Of a stretch of 64,000 nucleotides of DNA, positions 60,085 to 64,000 are shown in pieces; positions within the stretch are counted from its first letter, which is position 1; each line of letters opens with the position of its first letter. This DNA is from Nymphaea colorata (lineage: Eukaryota; Streptophyta; Magnoliopsida; Nymphaeales; Nymphaeaceae). The notes beneath the pieces are model-generated. The model saw nothing but the letters and a program-made list of their open reading frames with translations. It ran no database searches and was not told the DNA's origin. The stretch lies in assembly GCF_008831285.2 (NCBI RefSeq), contig NC_045142.1:7106713-7170712 (forward strand). The letters are read 5' to 3'. The position numbers and the translations under genes are program-made.

Positions 60085-60850
60085 GAGGGCGTGCGACGAA
60101 AGCCGTCGGGCTTCCGTTGCAGCCATCAGGAGGATCGGAGAAGGGGACGAAAGGATCGGCCGGCGTCAGTCGCCGTTGGGCGATGGCGGGCCTCCTACCG
60201 TTGGGGCGCGTCCCTGCCTGTGGCCACCCACGCCGTTGGGTGGCCTGTCGGTGCTCTCTGCGTATCCGTTGCAGCCATCTGAAGCCGACGCATAAGGAAA
60301 GGGGACGCCGGGTTCCGCCGTTTTGGCGGGCGACGGACGGCCGTTAGGCGACGGCCGGCTTCTGCCGTCCTGGCGGGACTCGCCGGCGATGGCTCCCTTG
60401 CGTCGGGCGTTGCAGCCATTGAAGAAGAACGGGAAAGGGGCAGTGGGAAGGCGACGGCAGGGAGAGGTGATGGCCGGCAGAGGGCGACCGCCGGTGACTC
60501 AGTTGTCGCCGGACGGGCCCGTGCGACCCGCCGCCATCCACCCATAGTCACCGGCGACCCACCGGTGGCCTCCTCGCCGCTTCAGCAACCGCCCAAATCT
60601 TAAAAAGGGGCAGAATGTAGAAGAAGGGGAAACCAACCAGAATCGGCCGGTTTCCGGCGGGCGTCGCCCGCCATCGTGGCGGGCGACATCCGGCGACGTT
60701 GGCGGCACCCGCCGGTGGCCACCCATGGTGTTGGGTGGCCTGTCGGTGGAGCTTCACCGCCCGCCTGCCGTTCGGTGGAGGCGACTCGCGCGGTCGAGCA
60801 GGCGGGTCGGCCCGGGTCGGGTCTTGACAGACCCGATCCGGATCCATCAG
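60085..60850. repeat. GC-rich leader block with homology to the hAT interior at 26.6 kb
   Basis: Near-identical motifs occur twice in direct order: GTGGCCACCCACGCCGTTGG (about 60219) and GGTGGCCACCCATGGTGTTG (about 60714), each followed by GGTGGCCTGTCGGTG. The minus strand of 60690-60840 shares CCGAACGGCAGGCGGG, CAGGCCACCCAAC and GACCCGC/GCTCGACCGC with 26590-26710. The frames here are open on both strands because of GC bias and are not genes. Confidence 0.6.
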
Positions 60851-60899
60851 TTTAAAAAAAAAAAACATTTTGCCGCCTCGCGCCTGAGCCTCTGCGTTT

Positions 60900-61320
60900 G
60901 ATTTTTCGAACCGGGTCGGACCTTTTGAAACGATTCGAACCAATTTAGGACCGGTTCATATAGTTTTGGAACCGATTCGGGCCTTTTCCAAACCGGCTCA
61001 TCCAGTTTTTAAACGATTCGGGCTTTTCCAGACCGCTTCAGTTAGTTTTCGGACCGATTCGGGGCTTTTCTGACCGGTTCATTCAGTTTTGGAACCGATT
61101 TGGGCATTTCAAAACCGAGTCAATTGATTTTTGAATCGATTCGGGCATTTTCAGACCGGTTCACTTGATATTTAGACCTATTCAGGGCTTTTCAGACCGG
61201 TTCATTGAGTTCTGGAACCGTTTTTAGCCAATTTTAACCGGTTCAGTGGGTTTTAGAACCGATACGGTCCATTTTTGACCGGTACGTTCAATTTTTAGAC
61301 TGGTTCAGCCCTATGTAGGG
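60900..61320 (+). repeat. Array of about nine degenerate ~46-bp repeats in the copia leader
   Basis: Each unit resembles GACCGGTTCATTCAGTTTTG followed by GAACCGATTCGGGCATTTTC. Units begin at about 60945, 60996, 61037, 61073, 61121, 61157, 61196, 61238 and 61279, increasingly diverged to the right. Confidence 0.7.
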
Positions 61321-62028
61321 GCATGTGGGTGTTCTAATTGTGGTTTAAGAATGGTACAGGCCATTTTAAGGCCGATTCAGTAGTTCTTGACCCTCTTAAG
61401 CACGATTATGATACTGGTTTATAAATTTTGGATACTTTTGGGCCCCTTTTATTGGATCATTTTGTTTTGGATTCAATGTAGGGCAAATTTGTATGTAATT
61501 TTAATTCATGTATAATGTTTTGCATGTTTTAAATTTGTGGGTATACTTTAGATGAATGTTTGGAATGTGAATTTGAACTTTGGCCATGTCTGTTGTTTCA
61601 AATGAGTAAGTTTGTATTTTATGTCGCGAAAGTGACCTCTGTTGTACGAATTTGCCTGTTTTGAACATTAGATGATAGTATACTTGATCCATGCGGGCAA
61701 TGATCAACCCAAAGGAGGATTGTTGTTTGGTCAGGTTTAAGTATACAAGGCAATGAATATGTGATAATTTTTCAGGTTTCCATGTAAATAGCGAGTCAAT
61801 CCAAAGATAGGCTCGTTGTTTGACAGAGTTAATTATCTATATTCATTGTTGACCAAGAATACCACTTGCAGTTAGTATTTCAATCCAAAGATTGGATATT
61901 AACGTTGCACCAGTACCTTGTGATGGGATTTAGGCCATTGTATTTAAATTCAGTTATATTTGTTAGTACATGTTTTGATTGTGAGCATGTTTGGTATTTT
62001 TGTTCTTTGTACAGTGAGTTCTGCTTCC
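61321..62028 (+). other. Rest of the copia leader, non-coding
   Basis: AT-rich sequence between the array and gag. A diverged pair of CAATCCAAAGAT motifs lies at 61797 and 61881. TTCTTTGTACAG just before gag (62003-62014) resembles a splice acceptor. Confidence 0.4.
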
Positions 62029-64000
62029 ATGATATCTGCAAATTTGAGTACTGTTCCTGAGTTAAATGGTTCAAATTTTAAGGACTGGAAAGAAACTGTT
62101 ATGATTGTTCTGGGTTGTATGGATCTAGACCTTGCATTTAGGGAGTTATGCCCACCTCATCCAACAGATCAAAGTTCTCATGAGGATAAGCGGTACTTTG
62201 AACGGTGGGAACGCTCAAACCGCATGTGTCTAATGATCATGAAGAGATCAATCCCAGAAAATTTTAGGGGCTCTATTACTGAAAAGGCTAGTGCCAAGGC
62301 GTTCATTGAAGAGATTAAAAAAAGTTTTGCTAAAAATGAAAAGGCTGAAACAAACACTCTTTTGAGTAAACTTGTGACGCTGAAGTATAAAAGTAAAGGG
62401 AACATACGGGAGCACATTATGAAAATGTCTCATCTTGCTTCAAAATTATAGGCGCTAGGTCTGAGGTTACCCGAAGACTTTATAGTGCATATGGTTCTTC
62501 TTTCTCTTCCACCACAGTTTGGACAGTTTAAAGTTAGTTATAACTGTCAGAAGGAGAAATGGACTCTTAATGAGCTCATTTCGCACTGTGTGGAAGAAGA
62601 GGAGAGATTGAAGCATGATAGGATAGAAAGTGCTCACTTGGCTACTACGCCTAAAAGTAAGAAAAGAAAGACTGTTAAAGAAGTTGCAGTTGACCAATCA
62701 TCTGTTAAGAAACAAAAGAAGCATAAGGAATGCCTATCAGGCTGCTTCTTTTGCAAGGTGAAGGTCATATGAAGGAGGATTGTACTGAGTATCACGCATG
62801 GCGTGAAATGAAGGGTACATTTCTCACTTTGGTTTGTTCTGAGGTTAATTTAACTTCAGTACCCAGAAACACTTGGTGGGTAGATTCAGGTGCTACTACT
62901 TACATAAGTGTCTCTATGCAAGGCTGCATCAATTGTCGAACGCCAATTGATGCTGAAAGATTCATCTATGAGGGTGATGACATGAAGGCGAATGTTGAAG
63001 CCATAGCAGATTTTCAGTTATTGTTAAAGACTGGTTGCTATTTGAATTTGACAGAAACTTATGTGGTACCATCTCTTATATGGAATTTGGTTTCTTATTT
63101 CCTCATTGGACAAATTCGGTTATTATTGTTCATTTGGAGGAAGTAAATTTAAGTTGTTTCTGTACTCAAATTTGATTGTCACTGGTTGTTTGTCTAGTAG
63201 CGATAACCTTTATTTGCTTGATACGGTTGCTTCATATAATGAAACCTTGCATGTTACGTTTAGTGGTACTAAAAGAAATTAGCCAAAGAGAATTCTGTTA
63301 TGTTATGGCATTGGCGCTTAGGACATTTCTCTGAAAAGAGAATATAAAGGCTTATGTCAAAAGGAATTCTTGAGTCTCTTGATTTTGCAGACTTTAATGT
63401 TTGCATTGAATGCATAAAAGAAAAATGAACAAACATTAAGGGGTTACAAGTTTTTTAATCCATTCAGTAAGTCTTTCTTTGAAAGGGAAACACCCATTTC
63501 TTTGAGGATATTGAGTTTGGGAGGTGATCAGGTTATGAACATTGCCTTTTGAAGAGGGACCTGAGTCCACTCTATTCAGAAGAAGGCAATGATGGTGATC
63601 TCTATACTGAAGAACAAACTCAACTAGCTCAAGAAAATTAAGTAGAGGTGTCACTAAGGAAATCCATATATGGACTAAAGCAAGTTTTCCAGTCATTACA
63701 AACTTCATCAAGTTATAGTTTCATTTGGTTTCGAAATTAATATGGTTGATGAATGTGTATACCAAAAGTTCAGTGAGGGCAAATTTATCTTTCTGGTTTT
63801 ATATGTCGATGATATATTGTTGGCAAGTAATGATGTGGGCATATTGCATGAAACTAAGAAATTTTTGTCATCAAAGTTTGACATGAAGGATTTTGGTTGT
63901 GCATCTTTTGTATTAGGAATCCAAATATTTCGAGATCATTCTCGGAGTATTCTTGGATTATCACAAAAGACCTACATTGATAAGGTGCTTCAGCGATATG
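62029..64000 (+). pseudogene. Ty1/copia gag-pol of the second element, decayed and internally deleted
   Basis: Gag starts at ATG 62029 (LNGSNFKDWKE, typical). An in-frame TAG at 62449-62451 is followed by more gag in the same frame to about 62750. A CCHC knuckle is split by a one-base frame change at about 62770. Protease WVDSGAT (62880s), pre-integrase WHWRLGHF (63306), then a jump at about 63430 past the integrase core to its C-terminal side. A second jump at about 63650 leads into RT at IYGLKQ. RT then reads open to the window edge with YVDDILLASND (63807-63839). The protein cannot be made as it stands. Confidence 0.85.

Larger units (their letters stand above)
59465..64000 (+). mobile_element. 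Second Ty1/copia element, decayed, 3' end outside the window
   Basis: 5' LTR, tRNA-Met primer site, long leader, gag, protease, pre-integrase and part of RT in copia order on the + strand. The integrase core and the N-terminal part of RT are deleted. The 3' LTR is not in the window, so no target duplication can be checked. It appears to have inserted into the LINE ORF1. Confidence 0.8.

Noticed and set aside
60083-60943. Several 60-130-codon frames on both strands
   Set aside because: GC-rich leader block of a retrotransposon; open by composition, no domain.
1-64000. CRISPR arrays, operons, rRNA or tRNA genes
   Set aside because: Spliced plant nuclear DNA. The only spaced repeats are degenerate tandem arrays, and no cloverleaf-like tRNA with A and B boxes was noticed, although I could not run a tRNA scan.

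Overview
This is nuclear DNA from a flowering plant. The one complete gene has many GT-AG introns and encodes a plant-type malectin/LRR receptor kinase. It sits in a dense sea of plant transposons: Ty1/copia elements primed by initiator tRNA-Met, LINEs, hAT-, MULE-, CACTA- and Tourist-like elements, AT and GA microsatellites. I cannot name the species from sequence alone.

Layout. 0-0.6 kb: the last exon of an unidentified gene on the + strand. 0.9-31.8 kb: intergenic, almost entirely repeats. These include a GGGGCGGAGCCA-ended MITE family (four copies), a family ended by GGATGTCAAT (two clear and two partial copies), a GGCCCG-rich hAT element with an 8-bp target duplication (26.4-27.3 kb), a LINE RT relic truncated by a CACTA end (18.4-19.3 kb), and long polypurine/polypyrimidine tracts (6.4-7.7 kb). 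The most striking object is a giant imperfect inverted repeat at 12.4-14.7 kb, with a third, linear copy of its arm at 29.5-30.9 kb.

31.8-52.9 kb: a malectin-like/LRR receptor-like kinase on the + strand. It can be assembled into 15 exons and 943 codons without a stop or frame break. Its introns are swollen by transposons. Intron 8 (4.4 kb) holds two copies of a MULE-like family. Intron 13 (9.4 kb) holds a complete but coding-dead Ty1/copia element in antisense (43744-49787, ATATA target duplication). That element sits inside one MULE-like element and is itself hit by two others.

52.9-64 kb: intergenic. It holds a Tourist-like MITE, a 96-bp MITE, a broken LINE ORF1 interrupted by another small element, and then the 5' LTR, leader, gag and part of pol of a second, decayed Ty1/copia element that runs off the window. 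Its leader carries a GC-rich block related to the interior of the hAT element at 26.6 kb, and an array of about 46-bp repeats.

Only the receptor kinase, and presumably the gene ending at 412, look functional. Coordinates of repeat edges are estimates by eye unless a target duplication is given.
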